A DNA stretch of 64,000 bases from Chryseobacterium sp. R2A-55 (GTDB lineage: Bacteria; Bacteroidota; Bacteroidia; Flavobacteriales; Weeksellaceae). Location: the NCBI RefSeq assembly GCF_021401085.1, contig NZ_JACBFP010000001.1, positions 535,787 to 599,786 on the forward strand, given 5' to 3'. This document shows positions 1 through 8,754 of this stretch, in pieces. Under the pieces are notes generated by a model. It was given only the letters and a program-made list of their open reading frames with translations, did not search any database and was not told the origin of the DNA. Both the position numbers and the translations under genes were made by a program. Positions within the stretch are counted from its first letter, which is position 1. Each line of letters starts with the position of its first letter.

Positions 1-5
1 AAAGC

Positions 6-2342
6 ATGTACGCAAAATTACCTTTTCGGCTTACCTCGATTCTCATCGTATTTCTTTCTATTTTTCATGGAAAAGCGCAACAATATATTACGGTAAGTTC
101 AAAAACTGCAGATGATCTGGTTCGCAACGTGCTGATTGGCCCGCAAAACGCAGGCTGTATTTCGGTTTCCAATGTCACGGTGAGCGGATGGCAGGATTAC
201 GGAACCAATCCCTTCAGTTATGGCTATTTTAAAAAAGGAACTTTGCCTTTTGATATTGATGAAGGGGTAATTCTGAGCACAGGTGGCGCATTTAATTCAG
301 TGGGTCCAAATAATGGAGTACTCTCTGACGGAAACAGTTCCTGGTTGGGTGATCAGGATCTGGAAATCGCGGTTCCGGTTGCTAAACCTTCCTGGAACGC
401 CACTGCACTGGAGTTTGATTTTGTATCCCTGAATTCCACAGGAATCAGCTTTGAATACATGTTTCTTTCGGAGGAATACCAAAAAAGTGGATGTAATTAT
501 TCGGATGCCTTTGCATTTTTGATTAAAGAAGCTGGAACTTCTACCTACCAAAATATTGCTACCGTTTTAAATAAAACCACCGGAAATCTGGATCCCGTTT
601 CATCACGAACCGTCCGCGACAACACCTATTGTTCGCCAAGTAATGCGGAATATTTCGGCCAATACAATTTGCCACCTATGGTGCCGGCGAATATGTCGCC
701 CACGATTTTCGATGGGCAAACCAAAGTGCTCACTGCAAAAGCAGATGTCATTCCCGGCAAAACTTATCACATTAAACTGGTTATTGCCGACAACATCAAC
801 ACCAGTCACGATTCCGCAGTATTTCTGAAAGCCGGAAGCTTCGTGGGGAAAAAAGATTTGGGACCAGATTTGCTGATCTCCACCAATAATCCGATCTGCG
901 AGGGAACCACCAAAACGCTGGATGCAACCACAGCTGCAGCTACTTCCTACAAATGGTTTAAAGATGGAGCCATCATTCCCGGAGCAACCAACGCCAAACT
1001 AAACGTTTTTGGGGCTGCAGCAAACGCAGGAACATATCAGGTGGAAATCGATTTGGGTGGTTGCGAATTGAAAGGTTCCATAAAAGTAGAAATTTCACAA
1101 AAACCGGTAATCGTTCCGAACAAAGTATTCACATTTTGCGACAACCAATTGACGGGCGGTGCGCCAATTAATTTTTCGCAACTTTCGCCGCAATTGATTT
1201 CAAATTTCAACAGCGCATTTATCCCAAAATATTATCTCAATGCGGCCGGAACCGGAACTCCATTGGCAGATGGTTGGCTTTTGACAGGAACCACCACAGT
1301 TTATCTTTTTGTGGAAACCACTTATGGTTGTCCGGCATCGGTTGGGAATTTCACACTGAAATTGGGGAACAAAATCCCATTGCTGAAACCAATTTATTCC
1401 ACAGCGCCAATCTGCGATGATAATTTTCAGGGCGTTTCCATTAATTTGAATAATTACAAAAGCGAATTTACAGCGGATTCTTCATTAAACATCACGTACT
1501 ACCATTCTCTGGCGGAAGCAAAAGCTGGAGTTCCCGGAACTTCCATTTCTGCAAATCAAACTTTAAGCTCTACCACCACTTTTGGGATTAGATTTGAAGG
1601 AACGGATTGTCCAAATGTGGCAGAAATTACCATCAACATCAAGAAACCAAAAAAATCAACTGTGCTTGAGGATAAATCCGTTTGTCCCAGTTCTACGACG
1701 ACGCTTGATGCAGGAACAGGTTTTGACTTCTACAGTTGGAGCACCGGAATCAGCGGAACCAATGCTTCAAGTATCAATAATGTAGGAATGGGTGATTATT
1801 GGGTGGATCTTTATTTCAATGGCTGCGTTTATCGCCAAAATGTAAAAGTCACCGCATCTGAACTTCCGCAAATTACCCACATTGATGTTTTGGGAAGTAC
1901 CGCAACAGTGTATGTCGTAGGAGGAGTTCCGCCTTATTCTTATTCTTTGAACAATGTGGATTTCACGTCATCCAATACTTTTTATAATGTTCCGCGCGGA
2001 AAACATACAGTTTATGTAAAAGACTCGCAAAACTGCGGAAGTGTAACGAAGGAATTTCTGGTGATCAACCTAATCAATGTCATCACACCCAATGCTGATG
2101 GCTTCAATGATGTTCTGGATTATTCAGATCTAAGTTTAAAAAAAGAGGTGAAAATCCAAATTTACAACCGATTTGGGACAACGGTTTTTTCCTCTGACGC
2201 CAACCAATTCATTTGGGATGGAAAAACCAATGGAAGAGCAGTTTCTACCGGAACTTACTGGTATATTCTGAGTTGGATAGAACCAGACACCAATGCACCG
2301 GTCACTTATCAAGGTTGGATCCTGGTGAAAAATCGGGATTAA
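6..2342 (+). CDS. T9SS type B substrate with choice-of-anchor L domain
   Basis: Secreted or surface protein of 778 aa. Residues 1-24 form a signal peptide ending in KA before QQ. Residues about 60-275 look like a choice-of-anchor L domain (FEYMFLSEEY, then an acidic DAFAFLI stretch). An Ig-like module follows at about 290-365 (YKWFKDG) with further Cys-containing beta modules. The last ~90 residues (ITPNADGFNDV ... IYNRFGTTVF ... WDGKTNGR ... TGTYWYIL) are the gliding-motility-associated C-terminal domain, the type B sorting signal for T9SS export. The secretion motor genes lie at 43-48 kb. The ATG is 5 bases from the window edge and is followed by a complete signal peptide, so it is probably the true start. 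The role is probably adhesin-like, but this is inference from architecture. Confidence 0.85.
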   Translation: MYAKLPFRLTSILIVFLSIFHGKAQQYITVSSKTADDLVRNVLIGPQNAGCISVSNVTVSGWQDYGTNPFSYGYFKKGTLPFDIDEGVILSTGGAFNSVGPNNGVLSDGNSSWLGDQDLEIAVPVAKPSWNATALEFDFVSLNSTGISFEYMFLSEEYQKSGCNYSDAFAFLIKEAGTSTYQNIATVLNKTTGNLDPVSSRTVRDNTYCSPSNAEYFGQYNLPPMVPANMSPTIFDGQTKVLTAKADVIPGKTYHIKLVIADNINTSHDSAVFLKAGSFVGKKDLGPDLLISTNNPICEGTTKTLDATTAAATSYKWFKDGAIIPGATNAKLNVFGAAANAGTYQVEIDLGGCELKGSIKVEISQKPVIVPNKVFTFCDNQLTGGAPINFSQLSPQLISNFNSAFIPKYYLNAAGTGTPLADGWLLTGTTTVYLFVETTYGCPASVGNFTLKLGNKIPLLKPIYSTAPICDDNFQGVSINLNNYKSEFTADSSLNITYYHSLAEAKAGVPGTSISANQTLSSTTTFGIRFEGTDCPNVAEITINIKKPKKSTVLEDKSVCPSSTTTLDAGTGFDFYSWSTGISGTNASSINNVGMGDYWVDLYFNGCVYRQNVKVTASELPQITHIDVLGSTATVYVVGGVPPYSYSLNNVDFTSSNTFYNVPRGKHTVYVKDSQNCGSVTKEFLVINLINVITPNADGFNDVLDYSDLSLKKEVKIQIYNRFGTTVFSSDANQFIWDGKTNGRAVSTGTYWYILSWIEPDTNAPVTYQGWILVKNRD

Positions 2343-2351
2343 TTAATTGTA

Positions 2352-3299
2352 TTATGCGATTGAAATATTCTCAAAATCGCGGAAACCATTTAGGAAATCT
2401 TTTATATTCATCCTTTTCTTTCCTTCCAATTGCACTTCGGTCGGCAAATAGAATCCATCCCTGGTGAAAATTTTGAACTGATTTTTATTGATTTCTAAAG
2501 TTCCCGGAGTATGTTCATGAACTGATTTTTCAAAATTTCCGCGATATATCTTCAAAGACTTCACTTCATTCCCTATGTTTAGCACCGTGAAAGAACATGG
2601 ATATGGCGCCATTCCACGGATAAAATTGTGAATGTTTTCCGAATTTTGATTCCAGTCAATTTTGGTGTCTTCTTTAAATATTTTGAAAGCGTTCTTTGGA
2701 TGTTCCGAGATGGGCTGCGGTTTTTCCTGAATGGAGTTTTCTGCGAGTCCATCCAAGGTTTTCACCACGAGTTTCGCACCCATTTCCATCAATCGGTCAT
2801 GGAGCTCGCCTGCATTTTCATTGGGGTAAATTTCAATCTCTTCCTGAAGCAAAATATTTCCTTCATCTATTTTTTCATTAATGAAGAAAGTGGTGGCGCC
2901 GGATTTCTTTTCGCCATTAATCACCGCATAATTGATCGGTGCCGCACCGCGATAATCCGGAAGCAAAGAGGCGTGAAGATTGAAAGTTCCCAGTTTCGGC
3001 ATTTCAAAAAGTACTTTAGGCATCATCCTAAAAGCAACTACCACAAAAACATCTGCGTTCAAATTGCGGATTTGTTCCAGAAACTCTGGATTTCTTAATT
3101 TCTCCGGCTGCAAAACGGGAAGGTGATGCTCCGCGGCGAAAACCTTTACCGGCGATTCGTGAATTTTTTGTCCGCGACCACTTGCTTTGTCTGCCACGGT
3201 GACCACTCCCACTACCTGATGTTGTGATTCATGAATTGCACGAAGTGAAGTTTTTGCAAACTCGGGGGTTCCGAAAAATATAACTCTTAAAGGTTTCAT
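2352..3299 (-). CDS. fmt: Methionyl-tRNA formyltransferase
   Basis: Formylates the methionine on initiator tRNA using 10-formyl-tetrahydrofolate; cytoplasmic. The 315-aa protein has the usual length. It begins with the Rossmann segment RVIFFGTPEFA, carries the formyltransferase signature HASLLPDYRGAAPIN near residue 108, and ends with the smaller C-terminal tRNA-binding domain (GFYLPTEVQLEGKKRM). It converges on the T9SS substrate gene with only 9 bases between stop codons, and recQ lies directly upstream on the same strand (27-base gap), so the two may be cotranscribed. No unusual residues were seen. Confidence 0.96.
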   Translation of the reverse strand: MKPLRVIFFGTPEFAKTSLRAIHESQHQVVGVVTVADKASGRGQKIHESPVKVFAAEHHLPVLQPEKLRNPEFLEQIRNLNADVFVVVAFRMMPKVLFEMPKLGTFNLHASLLPDYRGAAPINYAVINGEKKSGATTFFINEKIDEGNILLQEEIEIYPNENAGELHDRLMEMGAKLVVKTLDGLAENSIQEKPQPISEHPKNAFKIFKEDTKIDWNQNSENIHNFIRGMAPYPCSFTVLNIGNEVKSLKIYRGNFEKSVHEHTPGTLEINKNQFKIFTRDGFYLPTEVQLEGKKRMNIKDFLNGFRDFENISIA

Positions 3300-3326
3300 G
3301 TAAAAAAATTAATAAGTGCTAATTAT

Positions 3327-5228
3327 TTAAGCCAAAGAATAAGTTCTGAAATTGAGCATTTTTACCTTTCCAGAATCCAGCAGGTAAATCAAATTTTCCA
3401 GAATATTATCTCTTTCGAAATAATTAAGTTTAATGGTGAGCTCATCAACATTGTATGGTTTTTCCTGAAGTGCGTTCAAGATTTCACTGGAAATATTCCG
3501 CCCAAAAATACTATCTTTTTGTTTTTCGCAATAGGAACATTTTCCGCAATTCTTTGGATTTTTTTCACCAAAATAGGAAAGGATCATCTTCATTTTGCAG
3601 TGGTCCGAATTGGTTACAAAAAATTTCATTTCCTCCCATTTCGTGAGCTTGTTTTTTTGAATTTGGTGAAAGAGGTTCCAATATTTTCCGGTGATTGCAC
3701 GTTCATCACGACCTTGAAGGAATTTGATGCTTGACAATGCGCCGTCAATGTATTCCAGGTAATCCTTTTTTTGTAATTCCTTGATTTTTTCTTTCAACAA
3801 AAAAGGATCGGTCCCAATTTTTCTGCTCAAACCCAGTTCGCTAAACATGACCTTATGCGAGGTCAGTCCCGGCAAGTTTCGAAAGAGCAGCTCAGTGAAA
3901 TACCCATCGTTTTTTGAAAGTAAATCTAATTCTTCCGCTTTCACCTTTATTTCCAGCGAAGAAAGCGCCTTATTATTATTATAGAAAATCAGCTCTTGCT
4001 GATGCATAAAGTTCAGCACATTCCGAATTTTTCCCAAAGAGGATTTCGTGAAATTCTGGATATGCTGAATGTGAAGCTGAAACGTCTTTTCCGGAAGTTC
4101 GTGATCCGCAATTTGAAATGTGGAATAAATGAAGGAAACGATCTTTACAAATTCAGATTTCGAAGGAATTAGATTTTTCAGTTGTTCATCAAAATTCATC
4201 AGCTCCTGGTCATTCCAAAAAAGAAATGCATAGGATTCCCCGCCATCTCGGCCGGCTCTTCCGATTTCCTGATAATAATTTTCCACGGATTGCGGTGGAG
4301 AGAAATGAACAATCAAACGAACATTTTCTTTGTCGATTCCCATTCCGAATGCATTAGTGCAAATCAGTACATGGTCATTTCTTTGCAGCCAATTGTTTTG
4401 CCTGGCGTTTTTCTCTTTGAATGCTAAACCAGCATGAAAATAGTCTACGTTTTGGATTTGGTTTCGCTGCAGGAATTTAGTCAGTTCTTCTGCATCTTTC
4501 CGGGTTCTAACATAGATGATTCCCGATGAGCGGTTGTACCTCATCAGTTGCAAAACCCTTTCATATTTATCCGCGATTTTCTCGCAGATGATATGGATAT
4601 TTGATCTTTCAAAACTTTTCTGGAAAATTCCGGGGTTTCGGAGATTGAGTTTGTCAGTGATTTCCTTCAGAACTTTGCGGGTAGCAGTGGCAGTCAATGC
4701 AAGACACTGGATATTTTTAAACCGCTCCCTGAAGTTTTTGATTTTCTGGTAACTGGGACGAAAATCCTGCCCCCATTCCGAAATGCAGTGTGCCTCATCC
4801 ACGGCGATGAAGGAGAGTTGGATCTCTTCTATGTTTTCCAGGAAAAAACGGTTGTTTAGCCTTTCGGGCGATACATAAAGTAATTTGGTAAGCCCATCCT
4901 TGCATCGGTTGAAAATGATTTCCGCATCAAACTCATCCAGTTCGGAAGAGAGATACTCTGCTTCGATTCCGCGCATTTTGAGTTGTGCAACCTGATCTTT
5001 CATCAAAGCTAAAAGTGGTGAAATTACGAGGCAGGTTCCTTCCTGGATGAGCGCCGGCAATTGGTAGCAAAGAGATTTCCCACCACCTGTGGGAAGCAAT
5101 GCGAGTGCATCTTTCTGCAAGATCACGGAATCTATGATCTGTTCCTGCATATCCCGAAAAGAATCATAACCCCAAAAATGTTTCAGGGTATCGTATTTCA
5201 AATGGGCAAAATCTTCAGTCGAAATCAT
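3327..5228 (-). CDS. recQ: RecQ-family ATP-dependent DNA helicase
   Basis: 3'-5' superfamily 2 DNA helicase for recombination and fork repair. In the 633-aa protein the Walker A (LLPTGGGKSLCYQLP), DEAH box (AVDEAHCISEWGQDFRPSY), motif V/VI region (QEIGRAGRDG), RecQ zinc cysteines (CGKCSYC) and a final winged-helix stretch are all visible. No HRDC domain follows, so it is the short RecQ form common in Flavobacteriia. I chose the ATG at 5228 (MISTEDFAHL). A longer reading adds 63 residues that run through a hairpin terminator and into the neighbouring ompA gene, with no RecQ similarity. A possible terminator at 5262-5290 separates it from the OmpA gene upstream. Confidence 0.93.
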   Translation of the reverse strand: MISTEDFAHLKYDTLKHFWGYDSFRDMQEQIIDSVILQKDALALLPTGGGKSLCYQLPALIQEGTCLVISPLLALMKDQVAQLKMRGIEAEYLSSELDEFDAEIIFNRCKDGLTKLLYVSPERLNNRFFLENIEEIQLSFIAVDEAHCISEWGQDFRPSYQKIKNFRERFKNIQCLALTATATRKVLKEITDKLNLRNPGIFQKSFERSNIHIICEKIADKYERVLQLMRYNRSSGIIYVRTRKDAEELTKFLQRNQIQNVDYFHAGLAFKEKNARQNNWLQRNDHVLICTNAFGMGIDKENVRLIVHFSPPQSVENYYQEIGRAGRDGGESYAFLFWNDQELMNFDEQLKNLIPSKSEFVKIVSFIYSTFQIADHELPEKTFQLHIQHIQNFTKSSLGKIRNVLNFMHQQELIFYNNNKALSSLEIKVKAEELDLLSKNDGYFTELLFRNLPGLTSHKVMFSELGLSRKIGTDPFLLKEKIKELQKKDYLEYIDGALSSIKFLQGRDERAITGKYWNLFHQIQKNKLTKWEEMKFFVTNSDHCKMKMILSYFGEKNPKNCGKCSYCEKQKDSIFGRNISSEILNALQEKPYNVDELTIKLNYFERDNILENLIYLLDSGKVKMLNFRTYSLA

Positions 5229-5261
5229 CAGGTAAAAATAGGAAAAGAAATTTCCAGATAC

Positions 5262-5290
5262 AAAAAAAAGCCACGGCAAGCGTGACTTTT
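5262..5290 (-). terminator. Hairpin terminator after OmpA gene 1
   Basis: Inverted repeat with arms AAAGCCACG and CGTGACTTT (one G-U type pair) around a 5-base loop. It is followed on the minus strand by a run of T. It lies just downstream of the OmpA-family gene ending at 5311 and upstream of the recQ start. Confidence 0.7.
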
Positions 5291-5310
5291 GAATTGAGAT
5301 GGCCTGAAAA

Positions 5311-6774
5311 TTATTTGGCCTCGAAATAAACTCTGCGGTTTGCTCTGTTTTTCCATTCAGGGCATTTGGTTGCAGGGTTACATTCCGGATATTTAAGATC
5401 TTTTTTACCGTGACCAATGGCCTCCAATTTATCGGAGTTCACACCATTTTGAATCAAGTAGTTTTTAACGCTGTTTGCTCTTCTTTCGGAAAGCTTTTGG
5501 TTATATGCTTCAGAAGCTCTGGTGTCCGTAGCACCAATTACCCGGTAGGATCCTGCGCTGGAATTGATATAATTTACAGCATTATTTAGGATAGGTGTAT
5601 TGGATGGAAGAATTTTGTCTGAATCTAAATCAAACTCAATTCCTTGCAGCACTGAGGTGTTGTCCGTAACTGTGGAGGAAGTATTTCCAGAATTGGCGTT
5701 GGAGTAAGGACAACCGTTATTTTCTACCGGTCCGGGAACAGTAACGCATTTGTCATAAAGGTCAATGACACCATCCAAATCTGTGTCCAGTGCAACACCG
5801 GCACCGTCAACTCTTGCTCCAGCTGGCGTGTCGAGCTGTCTGTCCCAGTCATCGCAAACACCATCATTATCGGCATCTCCTTTTTTGCATACCTCCACAT
5901 CCACATTTTTGTCGGCCAGCACATCTAATTTATAGTAGATCTCTTGCAACGGGTCATGCCAGAACAGGTGAGACTCGTGTTTGCCCAAATTTAATGTTGC
6001 TCCGAGGGTAATATTAATCAAATTATCAGAGGGGTTGTCATTAACTTTTCCATTGTAAGTAGCGCCGCCTGCTCCGTCAAAAGTATCATCGCCAGAAACC
6101 AAATACATCATTCTGGTTTCAATATCTAATGATTTGGTTGCACGGTACTTCAAACCTGCACCGGCTTGGGCAAATAAACTTCCGAGCTTAAACGGTTTGA
6201 CTTCGGTGATGAGAGACTGGTTGTAAACCGGACCGGGATCTTGTCTGTACGCTCTATAAGCAAGTGAACCCACACCTGCATAACCATGCAGCGCCCAGCG
6301 GAATGGGGAATGATTATCAACTCTTCTCAATAGATTGGAGAAGTTGATATCTCCTAACAATGAGATGGCATCATATTGAGTTCTTGCACCCGCACCTTCC
6401 GTGGTGGCAACATGGTCTTTTGTATTCACAAAACCTTGTCTGCTCTCCCCTTTATCATATTGAAGTTTCAAACCAAAAGCATGGGTGATGGCTTTGTCTA
6501 CACTTAAATAGGCAGACCAACCAAACAAATTTTTTCCTGCTCCAAATCCTTTAATGGAAGTAAGGTCAGACGACTGCATCAGTGGAACTCCAACTCCGGC
6601 GGAAATTGCCCAATCATTAAACCTCTTGGATTCCTGGGTAAATGGTGACACATTTGCCGAACCAGAAGTATAGGCATTCGGATATTTGCCAGAAGGAACT
6701 GAAACAGAGTCTTGTGCAAAAGCGGCGACAGGAATGACCAGTGCCAATGCTATCATTTTTAAATCTAGTTTCAT
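5311..6774 (-). CDS. OmpA-family outer-membrane protein (copy 1)
   Basis: Outer-membrane porin-like protein that tethers to peptidoglycan. The 487-aa product has a signal peptide (about 1-20, ending AAFAQ) and an N-terminal beta-barrel region of ~250 residues. Next come acidic thrombospondin type 3-like calcium repeats (DADNDGVCDDWD, DTDLDGVIDLYDKC), and a C-terminal OmpA domain (EFDLDSDKI ... GATDTRASEAYNQKLSERRA) with the Asp and Arg positions that bind diaminopimelate. It follows a paralogue 38 bases upstream. The calcium-repeat block is almost identical in both copies, which indicates tandem duplication. The two are probably cotranscribed from the folK side. Confidence 0.92.
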   Translation of the reverse strand: MKLDLKMIALALVIPVAAFAQDSVSVPSGKYPNAYTSGSANVSPFTQESKRFNDWAISAGVGVPLMQSSDLTSIKGFGAGKNLFGWSAYLSVDKAITHAFGLKLQYDKGESRQGFVNTKDHVATTEGAGARTQYDAISLLGDINFSNLLRRVDNHSPFRWALHGYAGVGSLAYRAYRQDPGPVYNQSLITEVKPFKLGSLFAQAGAGLKYRATKSLDIETRMMYLVSGDDTFDGAGGATYNGKVNDNPSDNLINITLGATLNLGKHESHLFWHDPLQEIYYKLDVLADKNVDVEVCKKGDADNDGVCDDWDRQLDTPAGARVDGAGVALDTDLDGVIDLYDKCVTVPGPVENNGCPYSNANSGNTSSTVTDNTSVLQGIEFDLDSDKILPSNTPILNNAVNYINSSAGSYRVIGATDTRASEAYNQKLSERRANSVKNYLIQNGVNSDKLEAIGHGKKDLKYPECNPATKCPEWKNRANRRVYFEAK

Positions 6775-6812
6775 ATTATTTATGTTTTATTTGTTAATTA
6801 ATGATGAAGTCT

Positions 6813-8297
6813 TCATTTTTGAGTGAAATAAACCCTCCTATTCGCTTCATTTTTCCACTCAGGACATTTTGTAGCTGGATCACATTCAGGATATTTTAGA
6901 TCCGTCTTACCCCGCCCTTCAGCAGTTAAAACTGATGGGCTCACTCCTTTTGATTCAAGATATTTAACTACCGCATCAGCTCTTCTCTGAGAAAGTCTTT
7001 GATTGATCTCAGCAGAACCTCTTGCATCGGTAGCTCCAATCACCATGAATTGATTATTGCTGCCTAAACCTTTGATAATTTCTGCGGCTTGATCTAAGTT
7101 ACTGAGTGACTTGGTTCTAATTTTGTCACTGTTCAACTCAAACCGGATCCCTTCAAAATGTTTGTTGATCTGGTCAATCGCTGACTGATTAGAAGCAGGA
7201 GCCGCTGCGGAAACGACTGGGCAGCCATTGTTTTCTACAGGTCCCGGAACGGTTACACACTTATCATAAAGGTCAATTACACCATCTAAATCCATGTCCA
7301 ATGCTACACCTGCTCCATCAACTCTGGCTCCCAAAGGTGTATCTAGCTGCCTGTCCCAATCATCGCAAACCCCGTCATTATCTTGATCACCTTTTTCACA
7401 AACCACAAAATCTGTTTGTGTATCCTCAAGCAATTTTATCCTGCTATTTGCATTTTGCAATGGATCCCACCATGTTAAATGGGTTTCCTGTTTCCCTAAT
7501 TTGAAGGTTACCCCTAAGTTTACCGTGAAAAAATTATCTGAATGACCAGTGGTAAGCTGATTATATCTTGGTATTGCATCAAAGCCGTGACCACCTCCGT
7601 CAAATGAATCATCTCCTGTGATGATATACATGGCACGCGCTTCAATGTCTACTAATTTAGATGCATTATACTTCACACCCGTTCCCACCTGATAAAAGAA
7701 ACTGTCAAGTCCCAACTTTTGGTCTATTTCAATAGGAATTCTTCTGGGGTTATCATTCCATCTGGACATATCATTATCAAGCAATAACGTATTAAATCCC
7801 TGAAAACCGACCCCCGCATATCCGTGCAATGCCCATCGGTAAGGGGAGTGATTATCTACTCTTCTAAGGAGGTTAGAAAAATTAATATCACCAAGTAAAG
7901 AAATCTGGTGATATTTTGTCCACGCAGTAGCAACACCGGCCTTCACTCCTGCTTCGCCAGGAAGAAGTGCCTTTTGATTTGTTTTTCCCATTTGATACTG
8001 CAAGCTCATACCGAAAGTATGGCTGATTTGCTTGTCCAGACTGATATAGCCATTCCAACCGAAATTGACTTTGCCATCGTAGAAAGAATTCACATCAGCG
8101 GATTGCAAGAATGCTCCACCTCCACCAAGAGAAATCGCCCAATCACGAAAAAATCTGGATGAATTATTAAAGGGATGTACTTTTGCAGAACCTGAAGTAA
8201 AGGCATTCGGATAATCCGAGTTATTAGCAGCGTTCCTATTACTTTGCGCAAAGAAAGCAATGGGCAAAACTAGAGCTATTAATAAATTTAATTTCAT
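6813..8297 (-). CDS. OmpA-family outer-membrane protein (copy 2)
   Basis: Paralogue of the gene immediately downstream, with the same plan in 494 aa: signal peptide (1-17, ending FFAQ), a barrel of ~260 residues including the shared stretch DINFSNLLRRVDNHSP, type 3 calcium repeats (DQDNDGVCDDWD, DMDLDGVIDLYDKC) and a C-terminal OmpA peptidoglycan-binding domain (IGATDARGSAEINQRLSQRRA). The barrels have diverged much more than the repeat and OmpA parts, so surface-exposed loops may be under different selection. It starts 11 bases after the folK stop and probably shares its promoter. Confidence 0.92.
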   Translation of the reverse strand: MKLNLLIALVLPIAFFAQSNRNAANNSDYPNAFTSGSAKVHPFNNSSRFFRDWAISLGGGGAFLQSADVNSFYDGKVNFGWNGYISLDKQISHTFGMSLQYQMGKTNQKALLPGEAGVKAGVATAWTKYHQISLLGDINFSNLLRRVDNHSPYRWALHGYAGVGFQGFNTLLLDNDMSRWNDNPRRIPIEIDQKLGLDSFFYQVGTGVKYNASKLVDIEARAMYIITGDDSFDGGGHGFDAIPRYNQLTTGHSDNFFTVNLGVTFKLGKQETHLTWWDPLQNANSRIKLLEDTQTDFVVCEKGDQDNDGVCDDWDRQLDTPLGARVDGAGVALDMDLDGVIDLYDKCVTVPGPVENNGCPVVSAAAPASNQSAIDQINKHFEGIRFELNSDKIRTKSLSNLDQAAEIIKGLGSNNQFMVIGATDARGSAEINQRLSQRRADAVVKYLESKGVSPSVLTAEGRGKTDLKYPECDPATKCPEWKNEANRRVYFTQK

Positions 8298-8307
8298 ATT
8301 ATTGTTT

Positions 8308-8730
8308 TTAATGTTGTGTCAACTCATCTAACAACCTTCTTGAAAACTCACGTTCATGAAAATGCCTCGTATGCGGTATCTGCAATCTCTCCGAATAAAA
8401 ATGGAAATTACCAAAAAGAACAATATCTATATCAATCACCCTGTCTGAGTATTCTTTAGAAATTAATGTGTCCTCTTTCCTTCCCATTAAATGTTCAATA
8501 TTTTTCAGAAGATTCAAGAGCTCGACCGGTGAAAATTGTGTTTTTATATGTAATGCAATATTACAAAAAATATTGTTACTAACAAATCCAACAGGCTCAG
8601 TACTTAGAAATTCCGTTCTCTTCTCAATGGGACCGATTTCCTTCTCAATTAATTGAATGGCAGTCTCTAAGTTCTTTTTTCGGTCACCGAGGTTGCTCCC
8701 CAGTAACAAAGTTACCAAATGTTGCGACAT
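8308..8730 (-). CDS. folK: 2-amino-4-hydroxy-6-hydroxymethyldihydropteridine pyrophosphokinase
   Basis: Transfers pyrophosphate from ATP to 6-hydroxymethyl-7,8-dihydropterin in folate synthesis. The 140-aa protein opens with the family motif LLLGSNLGDRKKNL and carries the signature SDRVIDIDIVLFG near residue 95, whose Asp pair binds magnesium. Length is slightly short for HPPK but the core is complete. Its start codon is only 24 bases from the divergent sppA start, so its promoter must sit inside sppA (see 8783-8790). Folate use by fmt and folA, also in this window, is a metabolic link rather than operon evidence. Confidence 0.93.
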   Translation of the reverse strand: MSQHLVTLLLGSNLGDRKKNLETAIQLIEKEIGPIEKRTEFLSTEPVGFVSNNIFCNIALHIKTQFSPVELLNLLKNIEHLMGRKEDTLISKEYSDRVIDIDIVLFGNFHFYSERLQIPHTRHFHEREFSRRLLDELTQH

Positions 8731-8754
8731 ATTGATTAAAAACCAATTAAATTT

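Noticed and set aside
5229..5417. Longer start for recQ
   Set aside because: The extra 63 codons cross a terminator and the ompA gene; the ATG at 5228 starts at the family N-terminus.
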